Origin: Sclerodactyla briareus | Taxonomy: Eukaryota > Echinodermata > Holothuroidea > Dendrochirotida > Sclerodactylidae | NCBI GenBank assembly: GCA_026419785.1 | Contig: JAODTK010002566.1 | Location: 62,001-126,000 of the forward strand | Direction of reading: 5' to 3' | Length of the DNA: 64,000 nt | Part shown: one piece after another, positions 34,560 through 46,974 of the stretch | How the letters are laid out: each line of letters opens with the position of its first letter | Numbering within the stretch: position 1 is the first letter of the stretch | Made by a program: the position numbers and the translations under genes | The notes under the pieces: generated by a model | Seen by the model: the letters and a program-made list of their open reading frames with translations, nothing else | What the model was told of the DNA's origin: nothing | Database searches by the model: none

Positions 34560-36060
34560 TGGCAAATGGGAAAAGAAGTGAATTAAAATGGTATAGCCAC
34601 CACAGGGTGTATGGTCAGCTATCAGGTACATGTAGGATGATATTGAGAATCAGGTGATGGTTCAGCCACTGGGCGCCAAAATCAAGTCTCTTGACACCCC
34701 TACAAACAACTTTTGCGGCGCCACTGCTTGGTACAGGTCAGGGATTGGAGGGAGGGCAAAGGTCGTCTAGGGGTCATTTTGGCCAAAATGGTTCATTTGA
34801 TGGTCATATGAACAAAATGATCTTTCTTCAACAGATCGAATTGCGTAGACGTGATAGTTAGTATGGGGTGTTCAGGAATTCGCAGTTGAAGGTCATCTAG
34901 AGAGGTGAATTTCGGCCATTTTGTTTGAAGATTCGAGTGGCTTCTACTCCTACAAAATAGATCAGATAATCATCGGAAGTTGGTCAGCATAATCATTACA
35001 TCTCTGAACACGTAGAGTGATTTGTAAGTATCATGTTTTGTTATTTTTATTGTATATTGTGAGCAGAGGAATCATCCTATTCACAAGGTCCAGCAGGGGT
35101 CAGACATGGATACTACACCTATTGCCAGCTGTGAATCCCTCCCCAGGTTCAAGGAATAAGGCAATGCCTCTTTGGCGGTATCTTAATGTGGGGGTGATTT
35201 CACTCAGACAGCAACTTGCAAATTGCCTACCCATTGTTTGTTCTGCTCCAATCCCTTGTGCTGAGGTCCGCGAGAAGGCAAAGGTACCATGTTAATCTTT
35301 GGTATGACTGAACCGGATATCGAACCCCGGTGTCTCCCTGTGGAAGGTTTCGCTCTACCAACCGCTTGGTTTTGGGCCTCTCCACTGCCGCCCCAGGAAG
35401 TTTAGGCATTAGTGCAATAATTGTTCTATCTGATTGATCCGAATTTGGTACACAGTCTGCCCCTAGTGGAAAATCTCGGATGAGTCAAAAGTACACATTA
35501 CTGGAAGTCAGCTGGCCTTTTTTTTGCAGGTGCTAACACAAAATACGAGTTAGTCTGATTCAAGCGAAACGTGGTGGGTGGGGACGTGAGTGGTCAAGGT
35601 CAAATTCGGGTTCTTGCAATTTCCTAACTTTGACGGATTTGAACTAACTTTGTCCTAACTTGGAGAATGGGACCTACATTGGTCCTGACCTGAAGAACAG
35701 GGTAGGCATTTCAAAGCCCCCAAAGTCAAGCAAGTTCATCAGTGTTATCATAGATGATGTTCGTATGGAGTGTGCATGAATTTCAAATCAAACATCCATT
35801 TAGGGGTCGATTTCAGCAATATTGTTTGAATGATCAAGCAGATCTACTCCTACATAATTGGTGATCTTGAATTTTGGTCAGTATCATCATTGACAATGTC
35901 CATATGGAGTGGTGATAAATTTGAGGTCAACGGGCATCTAAGGGTCAAACATTTTTGCCAACATAATAGACGGCCATGTTACAAACATATGAAGTGTTCC
36001 GGAATTTGAGGTCAAAGGTCACATAGGGGTCAATTTCAGGGCAGGGGCAGAGACGTCAGT
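34560..36060. repeat. Degenerate dispersed repeats rich in GGTCA motifs, with tRNA-like SINE remnants
   Basis: Recurrent phrases (AAGGTCATCTAGGGGTCA, CTACTCCTACA..AT, GTATGGAGTG) appear at 34.75-35.0 and 35.74-36.05 kb. Text near 35.57-35.72 kb resembles 45.93-46.08 kb. At 35300-35390 the minus strand has A-box-like TTGGTAGAGCG and B-box-like GGGGTTCGATATCC, a tRNA-derived SINE head. No host gene seen. Confidence 0.55.
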
Positions 36061-36384
36061 GGAGACGGCTGTTATATGGAATAGGCCTAACAATCACTAT
36101 GATCGTAGTGAGATCCTTTTCATCGAGAGGTTAACAGAGGCATGGTATGTAATCTGCAACAACTAAATTTTCTGGTTCCTTGGACTGCTTCCCATTGATT
36201 CAGCAAAATGAGTTGCAACATGGATACAGAATTTCGGAGGCAGGCAGCCAGCGTTCCAACTTTCATGATATTTAACGTTTATCAAAGAAGTACAAGTGCA
36301 TGCATGATGACCCACCTGTATATTCCTGTGTGTGATACAGTTAGATTTTTTTCTACTTACGTGGCACTTTCTCAGTCTAGTCCA

Positions 36385-36970
36385 TTGAAGGACAACTGCA
36401 GGCTGGGTACAACAGACGTATAGCGTAGAGAATGGGAGAAACTTTGTTATATATAGTGAAACCCATTCACAATAAGATGTTTCCTAGGCCTGGAGTATTG
36501 GCTTCAAAGTTTGGTTCATTATGCAGAGAAACTAAGGAGAATCCCAATTATGCAATAACACTTGACGTCACACTCGGACAACCCAGGAAGTTATTTCATT
36601 GTTTCATTTTGTTGAATAAGTCGTCATTTAGCAGACGATCTGTTGTCTTTCTCTCACGAAAGTAACCATCAAACACTATTGAACCAACTCACTACAGCAA
36701 TCCTCTCCCATAGATAATGCCTTTTCAACAATGAAAAGTGTGAATTTCAATAGAAAACAAAGATTGTTGAGGGTCGTGCAATTAGAGTCATTTATTATTG
36801 CATGATGGCATGCTTTTCGCTCTTGTGCAATATACATGCACAAACTTCAATAGACTGTAACTCCATAATGGAAAGGTCGTATGAACTTTGGGTTTAGACT
36901 GAAGCATTCATTCAGTTTTTCTCCAGCTAATATATTAGCCTCTGCTAATTTATCATGCAGTTGTCTTGAA
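36385..36970 (-). mobile_element. 590-bp inverted-end element, copy B (full length, reverse orientation)
   Basis: Ends TTGAAGGACAACTGCAGG and GCAGTTGTCTTGAA. Internal text is the reverse complement of copy A, including GCTAATATATTAGC near 36935 and GGAGAATCCCAATTATG. Confidence 0.8.
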
Positions 36971-37645
36971 ATATATATGTAAACTGTGGTATGCAGGGTG
37001 TTCCAAGGGATGGGGGAAGTTGGACAGCATGGACTCATTACAGAAATGGTCGCTGGCCACCTGGGGTTTTTGTGGATCCCAAAGTTTTGTACGCTCCACT
37101 CTATGTGTATCATCTGTTTTCTCAATACTTGGAAAATTTCAGATTGAGATCCATATTTTGGAGCTGGGTGAAGCTTTGCAGCCATCTGGGAGGTTGTAGG
37201 AGAGAAGCCATTCTTTTCTTCTTAGTATGTGCTATGTGCCAACAATGCTGCTTCTTCCTTGCACAATCTACCATGGTAGTGCTGCCCTCTTGGAACACTC
37301 ATGTTCCTTCATAGAGGATAAAACTTGTCAAAGCCCTCCACTCGCAAATGTAGGGAGACGTTTTCTACTCCTGTACTACTTAGTTGCACTAATCCATCCT
37401 GTACATACCGTGTTTGCACAGCATATGAGTTTCAGTTAGGGCTGACAAACTTAGCTAAATTTTGAGAATTTGACCACAAATGCCCAAACGCAGTCCGCAT
37501 CTGCAGGTTCTGTCCGTCCAACTCTGAAAATTGGGCAAATTAGAGGGCGTCAGTTATGTGGCAATGACCATTTTTTTAACCCATCCGAGACTTCTCAGTC
37601 CATCGGATGAAGCATTGGAATTAACACCTAGGCACGTCTAGTGTC

Positions 37646-37649
<4 letters not shown>

Positions 37650-37698
<49 letters not shown>
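37650..37698. repeat. TA dinucleotide microsatellite
   Basis: Uninterrupted (TA)n of about 24 units. Confidence 0.97.
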
Positions 37699-37700
<2 letters not shown>

Positions 37701-38236
37701 ATGAACACATTAAGTAAAAGCAAACAGTAGAACAATATTGGAAAAGTGTTTATTATTTTACAAAATAAGTAAACACTTGAAGCGGCAATTAGTGTTTGTG
37801 ATTTTGATGAAACTATAAAATGTGCCAGATGAAATAAGGAATAAATAATGGGGTTTGCCAATTTTGCCTCCAATATTAATGAAAGAAACGCAGTACACAT
37901 ACTTGGGAACAAATGACCATTTCTAGCAGCCATTGATTGGTGGAGGGTTCTGTCCACTGTGTCCTGTCAGTGCAGGACCTAGTGGATTGGGGCCTCCTGC
38001 ACACACAGCCACATAGCTGATTATTGGCGCAGTTGGCGGTTACCCACTGGAGCTGGGGGGAGGGGTATGGCTCAGGCCTAGTTAGCTTGTCCAGGAGGCT
38101 GGGGGATTTTGAAAGCAGAGAGTGAGACATCAAAGTACCAATGCCAAACAGGCATGGCCTTAATCTGGCACTGGTGGAGAAGGATTTGCAAAAGTAACAG
38201 TAACAAAGAAGTGAGTATCCAGGTGTTATGTACCAT

Positions 38237-38735
38237 TCGCAGCTTGAATACCATAGAGGTTATACTGTGGGGAAGAAGATGGAAAATATATTTACAGGTT
38301 CAAATTCCCATTCCGATACGATGTCCTATTGTGGGGCTATTGACCTTGAAAGTGTTGGCATTATGGAGAGAAAGCAGGGAGAGGCCCTTATTAAACAATA
38401 ATGGCATGATGTCACAGATAATTCATATGTATGTATTCCATTGTTTCATTGTGTTAATAACTCAACATTCTGCGGAAGTTATGTTGCCTTTCTCACGCCA
38501 ACGGTAAACCATCAATACCCACCAACCCACTAAAGTGATCCTCTCCCATAGACCAATTATTCTCCACAGTGAAAATCTAATGTGTGGAATCTTAATAGAA
38601 AATAAGGAAAAGCAGACCATCATAAATTTTGCATAATGGGATTGTTTTCGATCTAGCACAATACACATGCACAAACTCTGTGATGGTAAGTTCTTATGAA
38701 CGTGGGGTATGGACTGACACAGTTAGTTTATATCC
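38237..38735 (-). mobile_element. 590-bp inverted-end element, copy C (truncated, reverse orientation)
   Basis: Matches copy A in reverse from GCAGCTTGAATACCATAGAG to TATCCAGCATAAT. Both terminal inverted repeats are incomplete. Confidence 0.7.
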
Positions 38736-39019
38736 AGCATAATCAGAGCCCTATAATTCAATCATTGCTTCTCTATCAGTGAGATTGTTCAATGCTAGAT
38801 AGGAAGAATCTACATAATAACATTCAGAGAACAGTAATGGGGGTTTTTGCCTAAGAACACTGGTGCCACAAAGATGCCGCCTCTGTGGCTCGGCCCACAC
38901 AGGAAATAATTGAATAATGATATTGTAGCAACCAACCACATCCAAAGGCTTCTTCCACAATCATTACCCCGGCGCACTCATTGGTACTTTACCACCCACA
39001 CTATTATTGCACAACTCTT

Positions 39020-39255
39020 GCGTTCACACCTGCACACTGAACTTACGCCACCTCTAGTGTCCCCCTGGGGACTTCCATGAGGTGCTGCAGCCCACCTCAG
39101 CGCCAACGCTATAAAAGTTACCGCACCAGGGGGACCCATTACAACCGGGTGTGGAGTGAGCAATCAAGATAAAGCACCTTGCTCAAGGTTACAACGTGGA
39201 CCCACAACCAACTGGGTTAAGGAGGCTTGGCCTTAAACCAAATTAGGTCACACGC
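39020..39255 (-). mobile_element. SINE-like sequence related to 20.44-20.70 kb
   Basis: Contains CACCTTGCTCAAGGTTACAA and CCACAACCAACTGGGTTAAG, corresponding to the block inside the 37-bp array, plus a GC-rich part with CCCCCTGGGGACTTCC. Orientation is assigned only tentatively. Confidence 0.45.
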
Positions 39256-39370
39256 TCTCTCTAGAACCATCAAAGAGGTAAGAGAATGGTTGAGGAGTTA
39301 ATAATTTTGGAACAGAAAGAGTTGACATTAACATGCATGTGTCAGTGAATAAGGATAAACTAAAATATAC

Positions 39371-39560
39371 CTACCTACTATGTTCGGAGAATATATCAAC
39401 TTGTCTTGCTGGGAAATTCCCTCCTACATGCGAAATAGATTCCTCAACTGAAATGGGAAAATCAAAACCTTTTTTTAGCAAGTTACCTTGAGCTAGCCTA
39501 TCAGCAATGAGATTCAGTCTTGATCGAAAAATATATATGATCATGGCTTTGTTCATTCTG
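39371..39560 (-). mobile_element. Possible retroelement RNase H-end fragment
   Basis: Minus-strand translation FRSRLNLIADRLAQGNL, then PISVEESISH and QVDIFSEHS, loosely follows the N.IAD.LSR ... VDLFAS pattern after the RNase H domain of DIRS/Gypsy-like elements. A GTAGGT follows at the low end, so an exon of an unknown gene is the alternative. Weak. Confidence 0.28.
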
Positions 39561-41014
39561 TTTATCGTATTGAACGCCCTCCTTGTCGTTGAGCTCTCTC
39601 GATCTGTAGGATCTTTCGAACGGCCGTCCGAAAACTTTTCTCTATTCTCAGTTATAGATTTCTGCATCCATAAAAGCACATTATTGAACAAATCTTAAGA
39701 TGGATTTGCTCTATGTAAGACTGTTTATCGTTACCATTATTATCAAGCAGGTGATCTGTGAGAGCATCCTTGAAAAACAGGAGCTATTCCTCTGGTATGT
39801 ACCTAGGTTGACTAATGCTAACATATCTTCTCCCCACCCTCAATTCCTGTATTTCTCATTATGCGTTATGTGACCCTTTGGGAATCTCAACAGCCCATGG
39901 TATTAAAACATAAAAAAACCATTTTTAGAGGTTGTCGACCTAACACTGTGTCATTGTATGTTAGCTCCGAGCATGAGCCCAGCCCAATAGTGTGCAAATA
40001 TTCAAAATGACAGCGAACTCCTACAGGGGTTTGTCTTGTCAAACCGCTGATTGCCTATTACATCATTTCTATGTAAGAGTGGAGAGGCCTGATATGATGT
40101 TTGAACAAGCTAACGCTGAGCAGGATCGAAACGTTTGTGATTTGCTGCATGTATGCTTTAAGCTGTTGGGCCGTCCCTGTGCAGGAGCGGTCATTGGAGG
40201 CGGAGTCCCGATTGGCCACTGACCAATCAAATGCTTTCATTCCACCCTCTCGCTCCCACACTTGATTGTCATAACTTAAGCCTTCGTTCTCAGTCGCCCA
40301 TGACTTGGTCAGCTTTCCCGCCCTCTCAGGAATACTCGTCACCTCTCCAATGATAAATAACGCCCCCTATCAGTCCATAGACCACCAACGCCCGGAGCAC
40401 GATGAGAATCACGCCCGTCATCGTAACCCGAAAAAGGCCATTAAGAGTCCTGCGAGGATATAGCCGCTTGTCTGATGCTGGCTAGGAACCGTAAGCTTAA
40501 CCTCGGTCTGTGGTCAGGCCGGCACGACACGAACGACGACGATGGTTTGCCACACTTGTCCTGGAGAGACCTCTGGGGCAATGGAAGAAGAGCTTGGCTA
40601 CGGAGCCACGGAAATCGACTGTCCTACCAAGTCCTTGATCTGCTCTCCGACTGTAAGGAGTGAAACCAACCAAATTGACACTGATTTTTACCTCTGGTGA
40701 CTCATCCTCTAACCTTTAATATCTCAGGGCCAGAAGGCAGACGACATCCAACCAAGTTTGATTAAACTCAAACCAACTTTTCAAATTTGCGTGAATGTAT
40801 GCAAATTAGAGTGCTCAATCATCACCATTGTCTGTAATCTTGCTAACAAACTCAAACAATGAATTGCATGGGCTTTCCTGCCCCAAATCTATTCAGATAT
40901 CCCATTATCACATACAAATTTCCTCTGATTGATTACTATGGTTTTGGAGAAATTCTGCTGATGGGCAAGCACAACACACAAACCTACACACAACAACTGA
41001 GTGATCGCTGAGTT

Positions 41015-41150
41015 AGTTTAGTGAGGAAAAGTCAGGAGGACCATTAGCGACCCTGAAACCACAACTCCCAAAAAAGAGATTACATAATTCGCCCACAATT
41101 TTTGAAGAATAAATCAAGGGCGTTCTAAGGCATTCACACGAGGACATTAC
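41015..41150 (-). mobile_element. Second copy of the LINE 3' end at 30.43 kb
   Basis: AGTGAGGAAAAGTCAGGA, GACCCTGAAACCACAACTCC, ATTCGCCCACAATTTTTGAA and CTAAGGCATTCAC repeat the text of 30355-30510 in the same orientation. Only the 3' end is present. Confidence 0.7.
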
Positions 41151-41639
41151 AAAAATTTTCTGGAAGTCTTAATGGTTTTGGAGAAGAAAGAAATCCTGCT
41201 GAGGGGAAAGCATGACACACACACATACACACACCAGGTACACGTCAAAAAGAAGAAAAGAAAAAAAAACAGAGGGGTTGGGGAGGTTAATCTCTTTCTG
41301 ATTTCTCCAGGCAAGATGAAAAGTATGAATCGAACATCAACAAATTAGTGGAATCACCTTCCGGTTAATGTAGCGGCAGAGGTTATAGAGCATCCGTACA
41401 GGGTTGCATTTTCGAAGGTTCTGATTTGTTGGAAGGTCGATCCCAGGTACTCCACCTCGAACCGCCGGTAGCCCACTTTCCATCGGGATTGGGATATTGG
41501 GATAGAGTAAAAAAAAGAGTGATGTAAACTATGTTGGATCAGATGGTAAAACTCATTCACTAACAAAAAAAAATTACAATTATATCACATGCAGTTATGT
41601 ATGAATGTGAAAGGTCCCCTGAGGATCTTATTTGATTGA

Positions 41640-42085
41640 TTCTACGGGTTCAGAGTCAACTAAGGCTCATCTAGGAACCCTGGCCGTATTGATCGTGGAT
41701 GAGCACCGGCGATAACTCGCCATCTCTTCTCTCTTCTCGACTAGTGCTCAGAATATAACGAGGCAGGAGTGTACCAATCCCAACCTGCGCCCGGGACTGC
41801 ATTTTACGTCCCCATCTGAAAGAACGATCGTGAACTCCAGACCTGGAGGAGCGAGTGTCATGTGACTGCTCACATCCTACGAACAGACTTTATTGGCAAA
41901 TATCCCCTAACAATCCCAGTAACCCCAGAAAACACTGTATCACCACGGAACCCATGAAGTGAAGACCAAGACCTCGCCCCTTGCAACTGAATTCCAAAAA
42001 ATTGTCCGGTGACCGCTGAATTCGAACCCGGATATTTTGGTTGTAAATTGTCCCTGATACCACTCTACCATTCTTGCCGCCACTG
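41640..42085 (-). mobile_element. tRNA-derived SINE, near full-length copy
   Basis: On the minus strand, A-box-like AATGGTAGAGTGGTATC and B-box-like CCGGGTTCGAATTC form a tRNA-like head at 41990-42080. The body follows with CAGTCCCGGGCGCAGGTTGG, TGAGCACTAGTCGAGAAG and GGCGAGTTATCGCCGGTGCT. The same order of head and body occurs at 52.26-52.65 kb. Confidence 0.75.
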
Positions 42086-43582
42086 GGAGAAAATGGAACC
42101 TTGGAAACAATTTTGGAGACGTTGCATCCATTTTTTTTGGCATCCCAGGCAATATATGCCGTAAGGAGGGTTGTTCTTCTTCAAATTTTGGGGGCTTATT
42201 CAGTCTATGCTTGCGTCATTTTTTGGCTCTTTCCCATTTATTCTTTTTTTTCATTCATTCACTTCTATCAGGGTATGGGTTTAACACAAATGTGGGGGGG
42301 ACCTTGTAATCGATTGGTTCAATTAAATTTTATTGATGGACCTTTACGATAGGACCTGTCCCTGACAATGCCTGAGGCCACACCTGATATCTTCTAGATT
42401 CCCCAATGTAAGTGCAAGTCAATATAATCACTCTCATTCAGTAAAATGTATTAGGTTGGTTTTGCTGGAGATGACATTAGCTAGAGATTGCCCAAGTCAT
42501 TGACCTCTGGATTCTGATTGAATCTCCTTGAAAGCTGAAAAAAGGTTACAGATTTCCGTGCATCATCATCCGCTGTCCTTTTTATCTTTGTTACGGTCCA
42601 ACCATTAAGTGGAAATTCCAGCCAAATTAATACTCCCGCTTGGGTTATAATGTTAATAGAATAAAATATCTTCAAAATATCACTTTGTTTCCAGGTTCAA
42701 GCATGTTCGAGTTTGGGAAGATATGGCTTCCTCAAATTCATACATTTCTGATTTGGCAAACTGACAACTATTTGTGGATGTCAAATCTACCAACTATAAA
42801 GGAAAGACATATTTCTTAACATGTTCATCTAGAATTGTAATATGACGTCATCAATGTTCCAATTTGCAAATTTGCCCAACTAGCAGTGTTATTTAGTAAT
42901 CTTAACAATTCGTAACTTTATAACCGACATGCTATACATGACACAAAGTTTGACATTGGCATAAGAAAATTTCAATGCACAAGCATAAATGAACAATCCA
43001 TTAATATTTTGGCTGGACTTGTCCTTTAAGTGTAACCTCTCGATCTGCACTGGTCTTGGTTTGGTATTATTCTGGTAGCTTATGTATCTGCATATGTGGC
43101 ACTCATTAGCTGCAGTTATCGGATCTTCAACCAATGAAGGGTGCATCATAGCACCCCTACAACAGTCGAGGGCAAGGGAAAATATATCAAGAACTACACC
43201 TTGGTTGGGTATGCAGGGCGTTAAAACCGTCAGTGGCATACTGAATATTCATAGTAACTATAAACATGATTGATTCAGAAACTAGGACATACTAGGCACG
43301 TCATATGTTGGAGCAGTTAACAAATTCACACGACCGTATAATCTTAATTACGCCCTGGGGGGCGTTTCCACCTTTCAAAAAAGGGGGCGATTATTGAGGG
43401 TATTTTCTAAGGCAAAATATAATTTTGCGGTATAGGCTTTCAAAATTTCCTATACTATGTCCCTACGCTGTGTTAGGCTACTTCCCCAACACTATACTTT
43501 GTGGATACAGCATGTTCAAGTACTCATTTTCCATCGTTACTGGTGGTGATATGCTTCCTAACTCTATTGAATGTCTCAAAAA

Positions 43583-43600
43583 GTGGGGGGGGGGGGGGGG
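43583..43600. repeat. Poly-G run
   Basis: About seventeen consecutive G on the + strand, then CG; likely length-variable. Confidence 0.9.
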
Positions 43601-43934
43601 CGTTTTAACAGGAGGGCTCTCTTCTATCACAGATTATTACGGTAAGTAAGTCCCCACGATACTTAGGGCAAGGAACAGTCTTTCTCTATGGTTACAGTTA
43701 AGAGATTATAATCTATTTGTGTCAAAAGTCACCGGGTACACTGGCACTTGACGTTGCCATGAAACATTTTACAAAACAATTTTTGGGGGAGGGGACTTAT
43801 TTTCGCACCAGATGCATTATAACTTTCCACTATTTGCAACTCGCAGATATTTTGAGATTGAAATCACTGACCCAACTAAAATTTCCAGTGATGCAGGAGA
43901 TCCTTCAATTCGGAGATTGGCATCTTCAATTTAC

Positions 43935-44045
43935 CTGATGTCGCCCCAGGTCTGTCAGTTCGCCGTCTTCACACCGTGTCTTCTGGGGGTAGGTGCTTAT
44001 CCCTCCCTAGATACGAGTCCTGCTGGGCACTAACATCAGACACAT
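43935..44045 (-). CDS. Candidate exon of an unidentified minus-strand gene
   Basis: Minus-strand block with acceptor ..ggcccccag and donor GACATCAG|GTAAAT. The frame gives VSDVSAQQDSYLGRDKHLPP, EDTV and, after one missing base, KTAN then QTWGDI. I do not recognise the protein. It lies downstream, in transcription order, of the better-supported exon at 45453-45692. Confidence 0.35.
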
Positions 44046-45452
44046 CTGGGGGCCGTATACCTGTAGGGAATTAAGTTAATTTAACGATTGGATGGCGATT
44101 GAGTTCAGACCTCCATTCAGGGCTTATACAAGTGTTCCTTCAAAATGTAACAGTCCCATACTCCATTCTTATCATCTCCATGTCAGGTTGGGAACCACTG
44201 GAAATCTTCCAACATTCCACCTCGGTACCGAGGTATGGGCTCTCTTCAGATTCCACCAGCAATACGCAAACCCCTTTCTGCTGAGTTCAGCAAACCTCGA
44301 CCAAAAACGTTCTGACAATTTTGGTGAAAAGTTTCATTAGAAGCCAAAGCTCTACTTGACACATGTCTGTAGTGATAGCCAGAAACTGAGCTCGTGTGAT
44401 TGGTGGGTGCAGAATTCCTGAATTTGGTGAACAAATCCTTCGTATTGGTATCAAAAAATAATCTTATTCAATTCTAAGAGAACTCTTGAATTTTTGTCTT
44501 TTCTGCTATCAAGGCGCAAGAGTGCAGCATTTACGCGTAGAGTCATGGTTGGCCTTGGCATCATTCCTCCTCTGTGATGTCATAGATTCCTCATAAATAA
44601 CTGGAATAGCGACCAGGCAACATGCGGAACCATCCATTCGTGGATGAGGGGGATTTTGCTTGTGCTATTCCAAATATACATTAAAGCTAAATTCTCAAAA
44701 ACACTTACCTTGCTTTTGGATCTCGTGCATAACCTCATACTTAGCAACCCCTCTTATTAAGTAGTCTATAAGCCACATCCTGGCACCTCCTAGTCTACCT
44801 ATGAAATCCCAAACTGGCCACCCCCCATGGGACCTCTCTATCGCTATAATCTAACAATACCATTCAACAATTTTTGGCAGTGTTTTCTAATCTATCTACA
44901 GCACAGCACATAAAAGAAAACTACAGACAAATCGTAGCACATTCATTCGATATAGGTGCACTGCACGAAAGCAACTACAAACACTCAGCCACGCACATTC
45001 ATAAGACATGGTTTGTGGACCTAGTAACGCTCATCAAAGATACGCATCTGTTCATTGCATGCATTGGTATTGGCATAGCTCATTAACACACTGTTTGCTA
45101 TACATCAAGATAATTGGAGAAGAAATGTGTATCGTTGTGTTTTGTGCTGTAGGTTTTTGTTCTTTTTGCGTCAGAGGGGTTTCGAAAGAACGTTCTTGCT
45201 CACTGTTTGTGCATTGGTTAAATTCCAGTTTACCCTAGACCTTTGACACAACAGAAATTTATTCTCTTCAACTGTAACTGTGAAAATTATCGGATGATTC
45301 AGTTCCTATCATCAAACTTGCAAACAATCAGAGTCCATTCCTCAAACGTGGGATGTTTTAGCCATGTCCCACTTTCCAAAGTAAACACACTGACACAGAC
45401 ACTGACACCAGTCCACTGACAGCCAATGAGGTCAGAACAACCCTCCACTCAC

Positions 45453-45692
45453 CTGTAATGCTCTGTGCCAGGACGGTGGCCGTCTGGTCCCAGGTAGTTC
45501 CCAGCTTTGTGGGTGTTCATGGGGGCCATGTCTTTCATGAGGGCAGCATGCCCGGGGGAGTAGGACGGGCCCCGAAAAAACCAGGCTTCGCTGTTGAACC
45601 ATCGCAGAGGTCCTCTCTTAGGCTCCCCAGCTGCACACCTGCAGCTGGACAGAATTACCTTGGCTTCGCAACGACCTGAGCAACTGTGATCC
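45453..45692 (-). CDS. Candidate exon of an unidentified minus-strand gene
   Basis: Strong acceptor (..ggtttgttttctctcag) and consensus donor (TACAG|GTGAGT) bound 240 bases that stay open in one frame. The translation contains DHSCSGRCEAK, SSCRCAAGEPKRGPLRWFNS, GPSYSPGHAALMKDMAPMNT and HKAGNYLGPDGHRPGTEHY. GC content is higher than the surroundings, as expected of coding sequence. The clustered cysteines at the start vaguely recall small disulfide domains, but I cannot name a family. Confidence 0.55.
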
Positions 45693-46314
45693 CTGAGAGA
45701 AAACAAACCAAAAATCACCAAACAAGAACGGGTTTGGGCATCTGTGAATTTATGAATAGGATTATGCACCCACCCTAACGCCATATCAAACTTCGCATTG
45801 CACAAATCCGGTGGCCACCCCATCGCCTTCTCTTTTTGCCATGCTAGGGTGTCTCATAACGTCAGGTTTGTGTAATTGCCTGCCAGAGTCGATATGGCTA
45901 AATTTCAGTTTGGATTCGCTTCTAACGAAACTTGTTGAGTTGGCACTATAGTTGATCCCAAAAAATGTGGAAGGTCATTTCATGGGGCATCGGAGGTCAA
46001 ATTTTGTGTTTCGCCAAACTGTCCAGATTTGAACGAAATTTGGTGGACGGGGGCTACATTTGTTCCTGAACAACGTTACAGGTCATTTCAAGGCCTCCGT
46101 GGGTGAGATTTTTATCCTTTATGTGACGTTTTGTAACTACTTCCATGGAATAACAATCTACAACAAAACTTGGTGATGAAGGCATCCTTGGTTCCTGATC
46201 AAAATGGAGTGTCGCTAACTTCTTCCTAATGATTGTTCAAACGCGGGGATATACCCGCCTGCACATATCCTAGTTTTACTTAGGATTTTCGATCAAGCCC
46301 CGGCAATCTACTAA

Positions 46315-46772
46315 CTAATTGCCTAATACAGGACTGAAGCGGCGAGGTATAATATTGTGATGAACCATACTAACAGTCATGTTTCTGTAACTTTTGCGAT
46401 GTCCACTGCGAGTAGGTACGACTGACTTTTGGCGTCGTCGCCCTACTATGGCCCAGACGCCAAAGTCCCCGAGGCCCTGGAAGGCGATTGCCCACAGCCT
46501 TTCATAAATCCACGTTGCTTCCCCTAGAACCGTGTCTCCACAGCTTTCCTGCAATCTCAAGTTGCCTACCACATAGACTGTATGTTTGCTGTTACCGTTT
46601 ACACAATACACATAAAATCGCTTGTTCCTTCCCCAGTGTAGCTCGCACCAGGACATTTTGTTTCTGTCATCTTTTTTCATTGCCTCTCCATTAAATGTAC
46701 AGATCCATGGGTTTTTCCATTTGTTAGTGTAATTAATATTGACCTCTACATCATTAGCCTCCAATAAGAGAC
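46315..46772 (-). CDS. Unidentified 150-codon open frame, possible exon
   Basis: Minus-strand frame open for about 150 codons without low complexity. It contains NINYTNKWKNPWICTFNGEA, KMSWCELHWGRNKRFYVYCV, VYVVGNLRLQESCGD and EATWIYERLWAIAFQGLG. It has even amino-acid composition with spaced cysteines and tryptophans. There is no ATG near the start; a weak acceptor (..gtagtcag) precedes it. Family unknown. It could be the exon upstream of 45453-45692 or part of a mobile element. Confidence 0.4.
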
Positions 46773-46974
46773 CTGACTACTTTTTTTTTCAAGGATACTT
46801 TGCAGACCACAGACTAACAGCAGAGATCAAATGTATTCGAATCTATGCAAGAATGCAGACGTAAATACTGTACTTCTGGTCAGCCTCTGTCCTCCACCAG
46901 GTCCATGGGATAAGAACATGCCGCATTGGCGGTACCGTCAATATGTACCCTCAGATCGCTTGTGGTGGTTTTTG

